A stretch of 64,000 nt of DNA from JAHEKD01 sp965204695 (GTDB taxonomy: Bacteria; Pseudomonadota; Gammaproteobacteria; Arenicellales; JAHEKD01): contig OZ242007.1 in the NCBI GenBank assembly GCA_965204695.1, positions 1,178,001 to 1,242,000 of the forward strand, in the 5' to 3' direction. The translations under genes were made by a program, and so were the position numbers. Every line of letters begins with the position of its first letter. Positions within the stretch are counted from its first letter, which is position 1. The notes under the pieces are model-generated. The model saw nothing but the letters and a program-made list of their open reading frames with translations, was not told the origin of the DNA and ran no database searches. Below, one piece after another: positions 26,951-35,770 of the stretch.

Positions 26951-27490
26951 CTATTGAGTAATGATCTCGACACGTCTATTTTCTGCTGCATATGGATCAG
27001 CACTAATTAATCTCTTTTCACCCATTCCATATGCATTAATCCTGCGTGGCTGAATACCATGGTAATTAACAAGATATTGATAGACAGAGGATGCACGACG
27101 ATCAGATAATGATTGATTATAACTATCACTGCCTTTTGCATCAGTATGCCCAATCAAATCAAAGGAAAATTCCTGAAGATTAGAAGATTTTAAGGCGATA
27201 GCTAATTGCTCGAGCTGCAATACAGCAGTTTGAGTTAGAACATCAGAATCGAACTCAAAATTAATGGCAGTCAGGTTGATTCTGCCAGAAGAAGTAGGTG
27301 TAAATTGACGTGTTTGAACTCCTTCAAATTGTTGCTGTTGCACATTATTTTCAATGATCAGATCTTTATCTGGCATCAAACTTTTTTCTATAGTCCCGGC
27401 ATCAATAATATCTCCCTCAGCCAAGGTAGTGTTGATGACAGCACAAGATAATGCCAACCCTGTTATTGTTAAAAGAAAGTTTTTTTTCAT
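26951..27490 (-). CDS. OmpA-family peptidoglycan-binding protein
   Basis: 179 aa. Signal peptide about 1-24 (ends NTTLA). Residues 75-179 form an OmpA C-terminal-like domain: FEFDSDVLT, then FDLIGHTDAKGSDSYNQSLSDRRASSVYQYL (the conserved HTD and the Arg/Asp that bind diaminopimelate) and RRVEI at the end. There is no N-terminal beta-barrel, so it is a soluble or scaffold OmpA domain. First gene of the eight-gene minus-strand operon, with AAGGAG 7 nt before ATG 27490. It likely ties the assembly to the cell wall. Confidence 0.87.
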   Translation of the reverse strand: MKKNFLLTITGLALSCAVINTTLAEGDIIDAGTIEKSLMPDKDLIIENNVQQQQFEGVQTRQFTPTSSGRINLTAINFEFDSDVLTQTAVLQLEQLAIALKSSNLQEFSFDLIGHTDAKGSDSYNQSLSDRRASSVYQYLVNYHGIQPRRINAYGMGEKRLISADPYAAENRRVEIITQ

Positions 27491-27657
27491 TGATAGCTCC
27501 TTAATCTAACATGTCATATATATTACAAACGACTGTAAAGCAAAAAGGTTTTTAAATTAATAAACCCCTATAAATTTTAATGCTAATTAGTTTCATACTT
27601 TAATATTAACTATAGTTATATCATGAACCTATATTACTTTGTACATATTAAGTAAAG

Positions 27658-28494
27658 ATGAAATCGGATAGATTGACAAATTTTAAACACTATGTGAGCA
27701 ATCCATTTTTTGTTTTGTTTCTGATATTACCGGGTTGTGCTATTAACCCAAGCTCGCAGTTTGAAGATCGCATCATAGATGCCGGACTGACTAAAGCAAA
27801 CGTTAAATCAGAACTTTTTGACATTGTTATCTATAAAAAAGCTAAAAGACAATCTACAACTCTTCACGTTTACATCGGCGGGGATGGTTCACCATGGATT
27901 AGAAAACGCTATAAAGCGAAAGATCCAACATCGATAAGCCCGGTTATCCTAGATCTGATTGAAGTAGATTCCAATAATGCCATCATATTAGGTCGCCCTT
28001 GCTATCATCAATATGGCAAGGGCAGAAATTGTGATGCTAAATGGTGGACATCACATCGCTATAGTATTGAAATCGTAGATAGTATGGTCTATGCGCTAAA
28101 GCAGTATCTTGCTGATAAAAACATTCATAATGTCGTACTGATAGGTTTCAGTGGTGGCGGAACACTGGCTATGTTAATGGCAGAAAAAATTAAACAAGCA
28201 ACCCAAGTAATTACTATTAACGGCAACCTAGACATTGATAACTGGACCCGACAAAACGGGTATACACCACTGTTTGGATCTCTTAATCCAGTCGAGCGTG
28301 AACCATTACCTGAAAAAATTAAACAGCTTCATCTTATTGGCGGCAAAGATAAAAACATCGCTAAAACAGCTATTATTAAACATTATCAGGGGCTACGAAA
28401 TGTAGAAGTAAAAGTTTATCCAAATCACACTCATCAGTGTTGTTGGAGCGATATTTGGCCAAATACATTAACTCTTATTGAACAAGGCAGATAA
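27658..28494 (+). CDS. Alpha/beta-hydrolase lipoprotein
   Basis: 278 aa. The N-terminus has a membrane-spanning signal with lipobox LPGC (Cys27). The rest has the alpha/beta-hydrolase pattern: an oxyanion-like segment (HVYIGGDGSPW), GFSGGG nucleophile elbow (Ser near 163), a late acidic residue near LIGGKDKN and catalytic His in YPNHTHQCCW. Likely an esterase or acyltransferase-like enzyme on the envelope. Divergent from ompA across 167 nt and probably part of the island. It ends inside its own terminator hairpin. Confidence 0.77.
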   Translation: MKSDRLTNFKHYVSNPFFVLFLILPGCAINPSSQFEDRIIDAGLTKANVKSELFDIVIYKKAKRQSTTLHVYIGGDGSPWIRKRYKAKDPTSISPVILDLIEVDSNNAIILGRPCYHQYGKGRNCDAKWWTSHRYSIEIVDSMVYALKQYLADKNIHNVVLIGFSGGGTLAMLMAEKIKQATQVITINGNLDIDNWTRQNGYTPLFGSLNPVEREPLPEKIKQLHLIGGKDKNIAKTAIIKHYQGLRNVEVKVYPNHTHQCCWSDIWPNTLTLIEQGR

Positions 28495-28519
28495 CTATGA
28501 ACCATCTGCCTTGCTTTTT
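28484..28519 (+). terminator. Intrinsic terminator of the hydrolase lipoprotein gene
   Basis: Stem AAGGCAGAT (28484-28492) with ATCTGCCTT (28504-28512), 9 bp, loop of 11, followed by GCTTTTT. The 5' arm lies in the last codons and stop of the hydrolase gene, so transcription ends immediately after it. Confidence 0.8.
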
Positions 28520-28539
28520 GTAATGAAAGTTGAGAAATA

Positions 28540-30627
28540 CTAGAAGTTCTTTCTTATCCCCAGCGTAAAATATTCCTGATCAATGTTATCAAGCCCGATG
28601 GTCTTATTCACATTAAAGAAAACGGTCATGCCATGTGGAAACAGGGCATTTAACCCTAACCCCACTCGACCATAATTACTGTCCGTATCATCCAACGGCA
28701 CCTCAAAAATCGTCGGTATACCGCCTCCTGCTGCATTTATTCCACTTTGACTAAAGTCAATACTAAACGGATCATTTAAAAATCTCGCTCTCAATGAGTC
28801 CTCACCGTCCTCAAACTCATGAATCCACGATAAACTTGCACTCGGCACCAACACCCCAAAACTCCGACTGAAGGCCTTCGATACCTGCAGGTTAATATCC
28901 GACGTGACTGACTTGATTTCCTGCTTATCAATCTCCAGCGCTAACCCAAAACCTGGTGAACTACCTCCCTGTATCCTTTCGGCAAATCGATCTATGGTCG
29001 CATCCAGATAATTCACCCGTGCTGAAATATCAAAATCAAACCCACGACTATAGGTTTTTCCTACACCTAAACTTAACAATAATTGATCGCCCGAGCCTTC
29101 GCCTATAGCCGACTGATTCACTGTTACTCCACTGGCCGTATAATTTAAATTACGGGTATTGGTGTAATCACTGTCTCCATAACCAATCACGCCGTCCAAA
29201 AACCAGTTATCTTTAAGCATCCGGGTTGCGTAAAGTGATAGCGTTGTAGTATCAGTCTCCAAATCTCCGCCGTTATTACTAAAGTCGGTATCCGAAGTGC
29301 CATAGCCGATTGCTGCACCCACTACCGTTTGTGAATCAAGCAGATAATCCGCCCCAACAGTCAGGTTATAACTGTCGTAGTCAAAGGCAGAAGAAATCAA
29401 GGTTTCGTCCTTCTCAGCAGTACTGCCCAGCCCACTGACATAGACTCCTAAGCGTCCACCTTCTTCAGGCAATGTGCCTTCACTATCACCCGCTGCACCA
29501 CCAATTTCAATTCCATAGCCATCTTCTTTATTATGCTCCAAAGTCGGAGTATTGCCCGCTAACCCCGGTAACGGATGGGTTTGGCCTCGGCGCAGCGCTT
29601 GATAAAACAATTGTTCGGGACTGGTTTCGGCTGTGTAGTTGTCATTTGTATCATAAACCGCCTCATCTCGATCAAATACCGAATTGGTTTTTCTTGGTGC
29701 ATTCGCTAACACTCTACGGCGATCACGTTCAAAAGGGTCAATCTTAGAAATGTCCTGTGAAGTTTGTGATAATGCTGGACGCAAAGCCGCTAATCGTGAA
29801 GCAATATTACTCAACTGACCCATATTTAACCGGCGCATGTTGATGGACTGACTAGTCAATTCTTCTGAACTCATGTTACGCACGCCTGTCGCTTGTAAGC
29901 CATTATTACCTTCTCTAATGACATCTCCACAACGCTGAAACAAATCACGCTGTGCCGCACTTAATGAACCCTGGCTAGCTCCTAGTTGAGGACATAAGTT
30001 TTCGATCGCTGTACCGGCTGAAAACTCAGGCGTACCAGGTTGAATCAATGGGTTATTGATAATCTTACCTTGTGTGCCTGCATTAATCGGACACATACCC
30101 TGCCCTGGTGAGCAACTGCGGGTTACTGTACGGGTTGTCGCTCCTTGACAGTTATTACCACCTTGACAAGTTCGAGTCTGACGCACTGATTCAATACAGT
30201 TCGCATTACACGCCTGTACTACTCCGGCATCTCGCCAGTCACTGAATACTCCATCGGAAACAGGATCAGGAGTAGGTTCTGGATCAGGGTCTGCAGTTGT
30301 TGATGATGAAATTTTGCATAGAACATATATCGCATAAAGAGTGCTCTCAAGGCCAAATCCTGTAGAAACTGAAAGTGATGATGCTAAAACCTCGCCACCA
30401 TCATCCGTACAAAAATCTCTAATGTAAAAAAACCGGGAATTCGCTTCTTCATCTGAGTTTAGTATTACTTCCTCAAAATACTCGCACTGAATAGCTTCCG
30501 CAGATTGTGCTTGCAGCCCGTAACCTGGAGGACACGATAACCCCTGTGCCATGACTGTGTTCGAAACGGATAGATCATAAATCGAAAATACCAGACAAAC
30601 CACAAAGAGCTTAATTGTTTTTTTCAT
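28540..30627 (-). CDS. Outer-membrane autotransporter-barrel protein with thrombospondin-like Cys module
   Basis: 695 aa. Signal peptide about 1-27. Residues 30-115 are Cys-rich. A low-complexity DPDPEPTPDP linker is followed by a thrombospondin type-1-like module at about 130-180 (FSDWRDAG, then six or more Cys and RQTRTC). A helical stretch (about 200-310) links to a C-terminal autotransporter-type beta-barrel (about 400-695) with alternating amphipathic strands and terminal Phe (IRKNF), the BAM recognition residue. Without a beta-helix passenger, it is a small adhesin-like barrel rather than a classical autotransporter. Divergent from the membrane glycosyltransferase-like gene; within the caspase island. 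Confidence 0.82.
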   Translation of the reverse strand: MKKTIKLFVVCLVFSIYDLSVSNTVMAQGLSCPPGYGLQAQSAEAIQCEYFEEVILNSDEEANSRFFYIRDFCTDDGGEVLASSLSVSTGFGLESTLYAIYVLCKISSSTTADPDPEPTPDPVSDGVFSDWRDAGVVQACNANCIESVRQTRTCQGGNNCQGATTRTVTRSCSPGQGMCPINAGTQGKIINNPLIQPGTPEFSAGTAIENLCPQLGASQGSLSAAQRDLFQRCGDVIREGNNGLQATGVRNMSSEELTSQSINMRRLNMGQLSNIASRLAALRPALSQTSQDISKIDPFERDRRRVLANAPRKTNSVFDRDEAVYDTNDNYTAETSPEQLFYQALRRGQTHPLPGLAGNTPTLEHNKEDGYGIEIGGAAGDSEGTLPEEGGRLGVYVSGLGSTAEKDETLISSAFDYDSYNLTVGADYLLDSQTVVGAAIGYGTSDTDFSNNGGDLETDTTTLSLYATRMLKDNWFLDGVIGYGDSDYTNTRNLNYTASGVTVNQSAIGEGSGDQLLLSLGVGKTYSRGFDFDISARVNYLDATIDRFAERIQGGSSPGFGLALEIDKQEIKSVTSDINLQVSKAFSRSFGVLVPSASLSWIHEFEDGEDSLRARFLNDPFSIDFSQSGINAAGGGIPTIFEVPLDDTDSNYGRVGLGLNALFPHGMTVFFNVNKTIGLDNIDQEYFTLGIRKNF

Positions 30628-30822
30628 CTTCCTAGGCCTCTTTAAACTTTATATACTGATTACACTCTAAACAGAGTAACTATTAAAAGCAATATGACTA
30701 ATGTTATATTGATGTTCGGCATAAATCAAATAACCGGTTACTTTAGCATCATATGATTCAAATAATTGAGTTGGTAGAGTTTAATATACATCAATAGCAA
30801 AAAGCCAATCTTCCCAGATCAT

Positions 30823-32607
30823 GTGCTCGATATGAATATGAATAGATTTAAAGTTAGTGGATACCTGTTTGTTTGTTTTTTTTGCTACTTCGTTTTTGCT
30901 GCACTGTCGCTCCCTATCAACATGGAAATCGATCATCATTTTAATTATGATGCTGCAGATTATATTTATCAAAACGGATCAATACCAGTTATTACCCTGG
31001 ATGAGGACCGCATATACATAAGCCCAATTGGCACAACCCGGTCACTGCGTCCACCATTGACCTATCTGGTTGCTGCCAATGTAGCGAAGTTGTTTTCTTT
31101 TACGAATATTGAAAAAGCCAAATTATTCAGACTTGGTTCTTGCTTGCTAGGCGCGTTATCACTGGTCTTTATATTTCTTTGTCTGGGCCTGTTAGTTAAT
31201 CCCTGGATAGCTGGATCCGTTAGCATCTTAACTGGTTTAATGCCTCAATTTAGTTATTTGGCATCACATAGTAATGACGATATAGGTGCTATCTTTTCAA
31301 CCAGCTTTTTATTTTTTACACTCGCCTTTTACTATCAATACAAAAATCGCCTGGCAAGTTTTATACTTTTTAGTAGTTCGTTTGGCCTGGTCATTCTATC
31401 CAAGTTTACAGCCTGGTTGTGCTTACCAATAATTTTTTTATATATAGCTTTTATTTCTCGTTTTCATCTTATAAAGATTTATAAATTCTATCCACTTTTT
31501 ATACTTTTATTCATTTTATCTGGAGGATGGTGGCTGCTCTTTAATATGTATCATTATGGGATAGATGATCCTATTGCGTATGATTTTGCGGTCAAATTAC
31601 AGGAACATACCTCTGACATCCCTCCGAACCAACAAGGCTATAGATCTCAAGGCATAGGCCTGTTGCAAATTCTTGGCAATCACGATGAGTTTCTATCACA
31701 GACATTTAAATCTTTTATTGGTTATCTCTATTGGCTGAATTACAGAATCAGCAACTTAGCTTATTTATTCTATGGAGCTATATTTTCATCAGGAATAGTT
31801 TACTACTTATCGCGGTTTTATCAGTTTAGTGTTCATCACAATCACTTAAGCAGAGAAACCAAAGATCGTTTCTTTTTCGAAACCCTGTTAATAATTATAA
31901 TCATTTGGCAATTTGTCTTTTACTTACACCATAATCTGGTGCGCGATATTCAACCACAAGGTAAATATCTTTTACCCACCGTTATCCCTTACCTGATCTT
32001 ATTTTGTTTTGCATTAGAGTCTATTTTAAAAAAATATGATTATATGCCTCTCACAGCACGGTTTGGAAGTAAAACCAATATCGTATTTTGTTCTATTTTT
32101 ATTGCTTGCTTAGCAGTGTTATTGCATTTAAACACGGTAAAAAATTACCTTATACCGATATTCAAACCTACTACATATCTCACGACATTAAAGCAATTAA
32201 AACCTTTGGATCTTCAATCAGATATTAAAATATCAACGACTGAAAATGTCACAGTGGCAACTTCACGGAATAGCTGGAAACTAGCGTTTAACAAAGAAAA
32301 TGCTTCGATATCATTGCAGGCATCAATTTGTGAACTGTTTTCGAGCAATATAGTTTTAACTGTTAGTTTGGAAGCCTCTTCTTCCGGTGATTTCAGAATA
32401 TATCTGGACGAAAATGATGTTGGTAAATATAGGCTGAGATACTGGCAACCCTTTAATAAAGGGTCATCCACTTTAATTTATGTCATTGGAAGTAAAGATT
32501 GTTCAGCGGCGAAATTTAATATTACTAGTAAAGCAAAAACATTAATAATCAATCAAATTTATATGGGTGAACTTAAAATCAGCCCTTATAACAAACCTAT
32601 GTATTAA
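30823..32607 (+). CDS. Multi-pass membrane protein, predicted GT-C glycosyltransferase-like
   Basis: 594 aa with about 10-12 hydrophobic helices spread over residues 8-440, and a C-terminal soluble domain of about 130 residues (beta-rich, 450-594). The first periplasmic loop carries acidic residues (EIDHHFNYDAADYIY), as in GT-C transferases where an early Asp/Glu in the first loop is catalytic. This resembles GT39-type or DUF2142-type proteins. Start ATG 30823; ATGs at 30832 and 30838 are possible. It could glycosylate an island envelope protein or a lipid. Confidence in the exact family is moderate. Confidence 0.65.
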   Translation: MLDMNMNRFKVSGYLFVCFFCYFVFAALSLPINMEIDHHFNYDAADYIYQNGSIPVITLDEDRIYISPIGTTRSLRPPLTYLVAANVAKLFSFTNIEKAKLFRLGSCLLGALSLVFIFLCLGLLVNPWIAGSVSILTGLMPQFSYLASHSNDDIGAIFSTSFLFFTLAFYYQYKNRLASFILFSSSFGLVILSKFTAWLCLPIIFLYIAFISRFHLIKIYKFYPLFILLFILSGGWWLLFNMYHYGIDDPIAYDFAVKLQEHTSDIPPNQQGYRSQGIGLLQILGNHDEFLSQTFKSFIGYLYWLNYRISNLAYLFYGAIFSSGIVYYLSRFYQFSVHHNHLSRETKDRFFFETLLIIIIIWQFVFYLHHNLVRDIQPQGKYLLPTVIPYLILFCFALESILKKYDYMPLTARFGSKTNIVFCSIFIACLAVLLHLNTVKNYLIPIFKPTTYLTTLKQLKPLDLQSDIKISTTENVTVATSRNSWKLAFNKENASISLQASICELFSSNIVLTVSLEASSSGDFRIYLDENDVGKYRLRYWQPFNKGSSTLIYVIGSKDCSAAKFNITSKAKTLIINQIYMGELKISPYNKPMY

Positions 32608-32632
32608 TGATGTGATTGCACAACTAAATTCA

Positions 32633-35554
32633 CTATATGTTTGTATTTTTCCAACCTTTAGGAACAAAATAAAATTCACCTCCTTCATGCCCTCCCCTTG
32701 ATAAAGGTGCATAGCGCGGAACTTGTTGCACATTATCCTGGGTAGCAACGGCTACTTTTAAACCAATCTGTGAGGCTAAAGAATCACCGTCCAACAAACC
32801 ATTGTTTTCATTCAAAATGTTTAAAAAGGCATTTGCAAAAACTGAATGATTACCTCCTAATGCATCTGCAACGGGTTGCAAACCACCGGCAGACAGTACC
32901 TTACGGGTAATCGATCTGATGTCCTCACGCAAGCGTTCTAGTCTTTTTCTGGCGGATAAACCGCTTCTCAATGTCACTACACCGGAACGCATCAATGACC
33001 CAGCATAACAAGAATCAGCAATAACCATGACATTTCGTGCACTCATCGCCCTGATCTGGTCCGTAATATCAGAGTTAGATACCCAACGTGTTGTACTGCG
33101 ATTAGAACCATCTACAGGAATCCAGTAGCCTCTATCGTTGGCAGGGTCCAGATGACCGTGTCCCGCATAATAAACCAATAAGTTATCGTTTTCGGTCAGT
33201 TTCTTACGCATATCTTCCAGGGCAATTAGTAATTCATCCCGAGAAACATTGGTCTTGAGTGTTACTTTAAAGCCGTATTTATCCTGCAGAGTTGCCGCTA
33301 CCTGTTTAGCATCGTTGACAGCTGTATTCAGCGGCGGCCAACCCTGAGTTGCATCGTAATTATTATTACCAATCACTAGCGCATAATAATTACCGAAATT
33401 CAACCTTGGCACAGTCAACTCACCACCACCAATATAAGCATATTGACCCTCAGTCGAGGGCTCTATAACAATCGATGTTCGGGATACTCGGCCTTGATCA
33501 TCTGTAGCCTGCATATTCAGGGTTAGCGGCTGATTGGATACTTCAATGGATTTTAAGAATAAACCGTTCTTATCAAGCTTTTCAGGTTGATCATTAATAG
33601 TAAAGTTAGTGATTGTTTTAATTGGATAAACGGCACCCACCAAATTTACAACAGACCCCGCACCCACCACAGCTTTTTTTATCAATCCCGTTTCTTGCTC
33701 TTGCTGCTTGGGCCATCTAAGTGCAATCACTGGCCCATCTTCAGGCACTACTTTTTTCAGCTGTGATTTAGCTTGGTCCCGTTCTTGCTCAAGCAGTTTA
33801 ATTTCAGCGACTAGTTTTTCAGTCGCCTTCTTCTCGTCTTCTAATGCTTGATTCTTAAGCTGAATATCTGACTCAAGCCGAGCGACTTCCTGCTGGCTTG
33901 GCCTTTGTTCTATTTGTTGTTGTAAAGAAACTATTGTTTGTTGAGCTTGCTCCAATTCGGATGTTCTGGTATTGACCAAGTTTGATTTTTTATTCAAATC
34001 ACTAGCTACCAAACTAATTTTTGTTTCTAAATCAGCTATATAGGAAGTTTTGTCTTGGTTCGCCTTATTGGTCTCCGAGAGGCGTTCAGTCAAAATCTCA
34101 ACTTTATTTTTCTTCTCCTCTATATCTAGTTTGTAGAGTTCTAATTGAATCTGATGTTGTTGTTCGCGTTCAGACAAGGCCAGCTGTACGGCATTAAGTT
34201 GATCCGCTGGGGCCATAGAGGAAGCCTGTATCTTTAACGTACTGATTTCATTTTCAAGCAGCCGAATTTGTTGTGCTTGTTGATCAAATATTAACTGATT
34301 GCTCTGTAATTGCTGATTCGCTTGTTCAAGCTTTAAAGAATATGCATTAACTTTTTCTACATTTTGTTGATTAGTATCAGCTAACTCCAGTTTTAATTTT
34401 TCTACTTCGCCGCCTTGCTGTGAAAGTTCTTGTTTGGAAATTTTTAGATCTTGAACAAGTTGGGATTTTTCCTTTTCCAGTTGTGCAGCTACCTGTTCAA
34501 GCTGTTGTGAAGGGCTCATTCGTTTAATCGACGTTTTTAAGTCCTCTAACTGCTGTCTTAAACGTTGTGTAATTTTTTCTTTTTCATTAATAGCTTGTTG
34601 TTGTTTTTGTAGTTCCGAGCGCGCAAGCTCAACTTCCCCGGCCAATAGTTGTTGTGAAGACTCCCCAGCTTTAAGTAATTCCAGTTCGGATCTAAGGGTC
34701 GCAATTAAAGTACGTTCAGCATTGAGTGCGCTACGTGCTTCAGCGAGCTGCCGCTGTAACCCATATGTATCTAAATTCCCATTTGGAGCGGTATTACTTT
34801 GGGGCTGGTTAATCCTAGTTTTCTGTTGTTTGATCTCACGTTCGAGTTTTTGAATTTTTGACCTGGAATTAGATAAATTTCCTTTCAGATTATTAAGGCG
34901 AGTCGATAACTGGCCGGACAATTGTCTTTCTTGGGTCAGGTTTTGGCGTAATTTTTTAATTTCGTTTTGGTCTTTTATTCTTGCTTGCTCAAAAACTGAC
35001 GCATAGTCTATTTGCTCACCGCTCAAGCCTGATGCTTTGCGATAATAATTCATTGCGGCGACTAAATCCTTTTCAACACCTAATCCCGCTTCATATAACC
35101 GACCCAAGCTCATGATGGCCGGAGTATAATTTTGATTGGCAGACAAGGTATACCATGTTATTGCTGCTGCATAATTTGGAGTTTGGCCCATCCCTTTTTC
35201 ATATATTTCTCCCACATAATACTGTGCTTGTGCATCTCCCTGAGAAGCTGAATCAAGCCATACACTTAAAGCAGTATTGATATTGGCACGATCATAGGCT
35301 GTAAACTCTCCACCACGAATACCACAATCAAGCGCTGAAGTTTTTATGGGTCGTCCTCTTGAGGCATAAACTCTGCGAGTTCCAAGCTGTTTAACCTTAC
35401 CGGGCAGTAAACAATCAACAATGCGGATTTGCTCTGCAGTCAAGCTGGATTGATTGGTAGGTTGTATTGACTGATGAACAGATTCAGTTTGCGCACAAGC
35501 AATAATTAAGACTACGCTGACAGTAATAAGCAAAGACTGCAACGTTTTTTTCAT
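32633..35554 (-). CDS. Giant caspase lipoprotein with SEL1 repeats and long coiled coil
   Basis: 973 aa. Lipoprotein signal (LLITVSVVLIIAC, lipidated Cys20). Residues about 95-175 carry two SEL1-type repeats (AQYYVGEIYEKGMG, AIMSLGRLYEAGLGVEKD). Residues about 190-620 are Gln/Lys/Glu-rich coiled coil. A beta-rich segment (about 640-720) precedes the C-terminal caspase domain (about 735-960): YYALVIGNNNY, LLVYYAGHGHL (His799), VMVIADSCYAGSL (Cys849), plus a final NHSVFANAFL. A 430-residue coiled coil between a lipid anchor and a protease is unusual and could span much of the periplasm. Convergent with the membrane protein gene. Confidence 0.87.
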   Translation of the reverse strand: MKKTLQSLLITVSVVLIIACAQTESVHQSIQPTNQSSLTAEQIRIVDCLLPGKVKQLGTRRVYASRGRPIKTSALDCGIRGGEFTAYDRANINTALSVWLDSASQGDAQAQYYVGEIYEKGMGQTPNYAAAITWYTLSANQNYTPAIMSLGRLYEAGLGVEKDLVAAMNYYRKASGLSGEQIDYASVFEQARIKDQNEIKKLRQNLTQERQLSGQLSTRLNNLKGNLSNSRSKIQKLEREIKQQKTRINQPQSNTAPNGNLDTYGLQRQLAEARSALNAERTLIATLRSELELLKAGESSQQLLAGEVELARSELQKQQQAINEKEKITQRLRQQLEDLKTSIKRMSPSQQLEQVAAQLEKEKSQLVQDLKISKQELSQQGGEVEKLKLELADTNQQNVEKVNAYSLKLEQANQQLQSNQLIFDQQAQQIRLLENEISTLKIQASSMAPADQLNAVQLALSEREQQHQIQLELYKLDIEEKKNKVEILTERLSETNKANQDKTSYIADLETKISLVASDLNKKSNLVNTRTSELEQAQQTIVSLQQQIEQRPSQQEVARLESDIQLKNQALEDEKKATEKLVAEIKLLEQERDQAKSQLKKVVPEDGPVIALRWPKQQEQETGLIKKAVVGAGSVVNLVGAVYPIKTITNFTINDQPEKLDKNGLFLKSIEVSNQPLTLNMQATDDQGRVSRTSIVIEPSTEGQYAYIGGGELTVPRLNFGNYYALVIGNNNYDATQGWPPLNTAVNDAKQVAATLQDKYGFKVTLKTNVSRDELLIALEDMRKKLTENDNLLVYYAGHGHLDPANDRGYWIPVDGSNRSTTRWVSNSDITDQIRAMSARNVMVIADSCYAGSLMRSGVVTLRSGLSARKRLERLREDIRSITRKVLSAGGLQPVADALGGNHSVFANAFLNILNENNGLLDGDSLASQIGLKVAVATQDNVQQVPRYAPLSRGGHEGGEFYFVPKGWKNTNI

Positions 35555-35572
35555 TTTTAAGCCCCGGAATTA

Positions 35573-35607
35573 AGCAAATTTGCTGTTCTAATATCTTTTA
35601 TTAGAAC
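35573..35607. promoter_or_regulatory. Palindrome plus hairpin in the leader of the giant caspase gene
   Basis: A perfect 12-nt palindrome AGCAAATTTGCT (35573-35584) abuts a 9-bp hairpin, GTTCTAATA (35585-35593) with TATTAGAAC (35599-35607). Both sit 19-53 nt upstream of the caspase start at 35554 on the minus strand, between it and the divergent CHASE2-cyclase gene. The placement suits an operator or structured leader. No U-tract follows, so it is not a terminator. Confidence 0.45.
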
Positions 35608-35770
35608 AAGCATAACCGATCTTAGATAACTAGCCAATATACAATTAGAGATATTTTTTGATTTAAACTCTTTGTGATTTTGGAAAAATTTCTTCTTCAG
35701 TTTTGTTTGGTAATATTATTGGAATATTTTTCGCCAATGTAACCATTAGAGAACGTTTAGAGCAAACCGA

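Noticed and set aside
30781..30972. Minus-strand frame of 63 aa opposite the start of the membrane glycosyltransferase-like gene
   Set aside because: Antisense to a well supported gene and lacking features.
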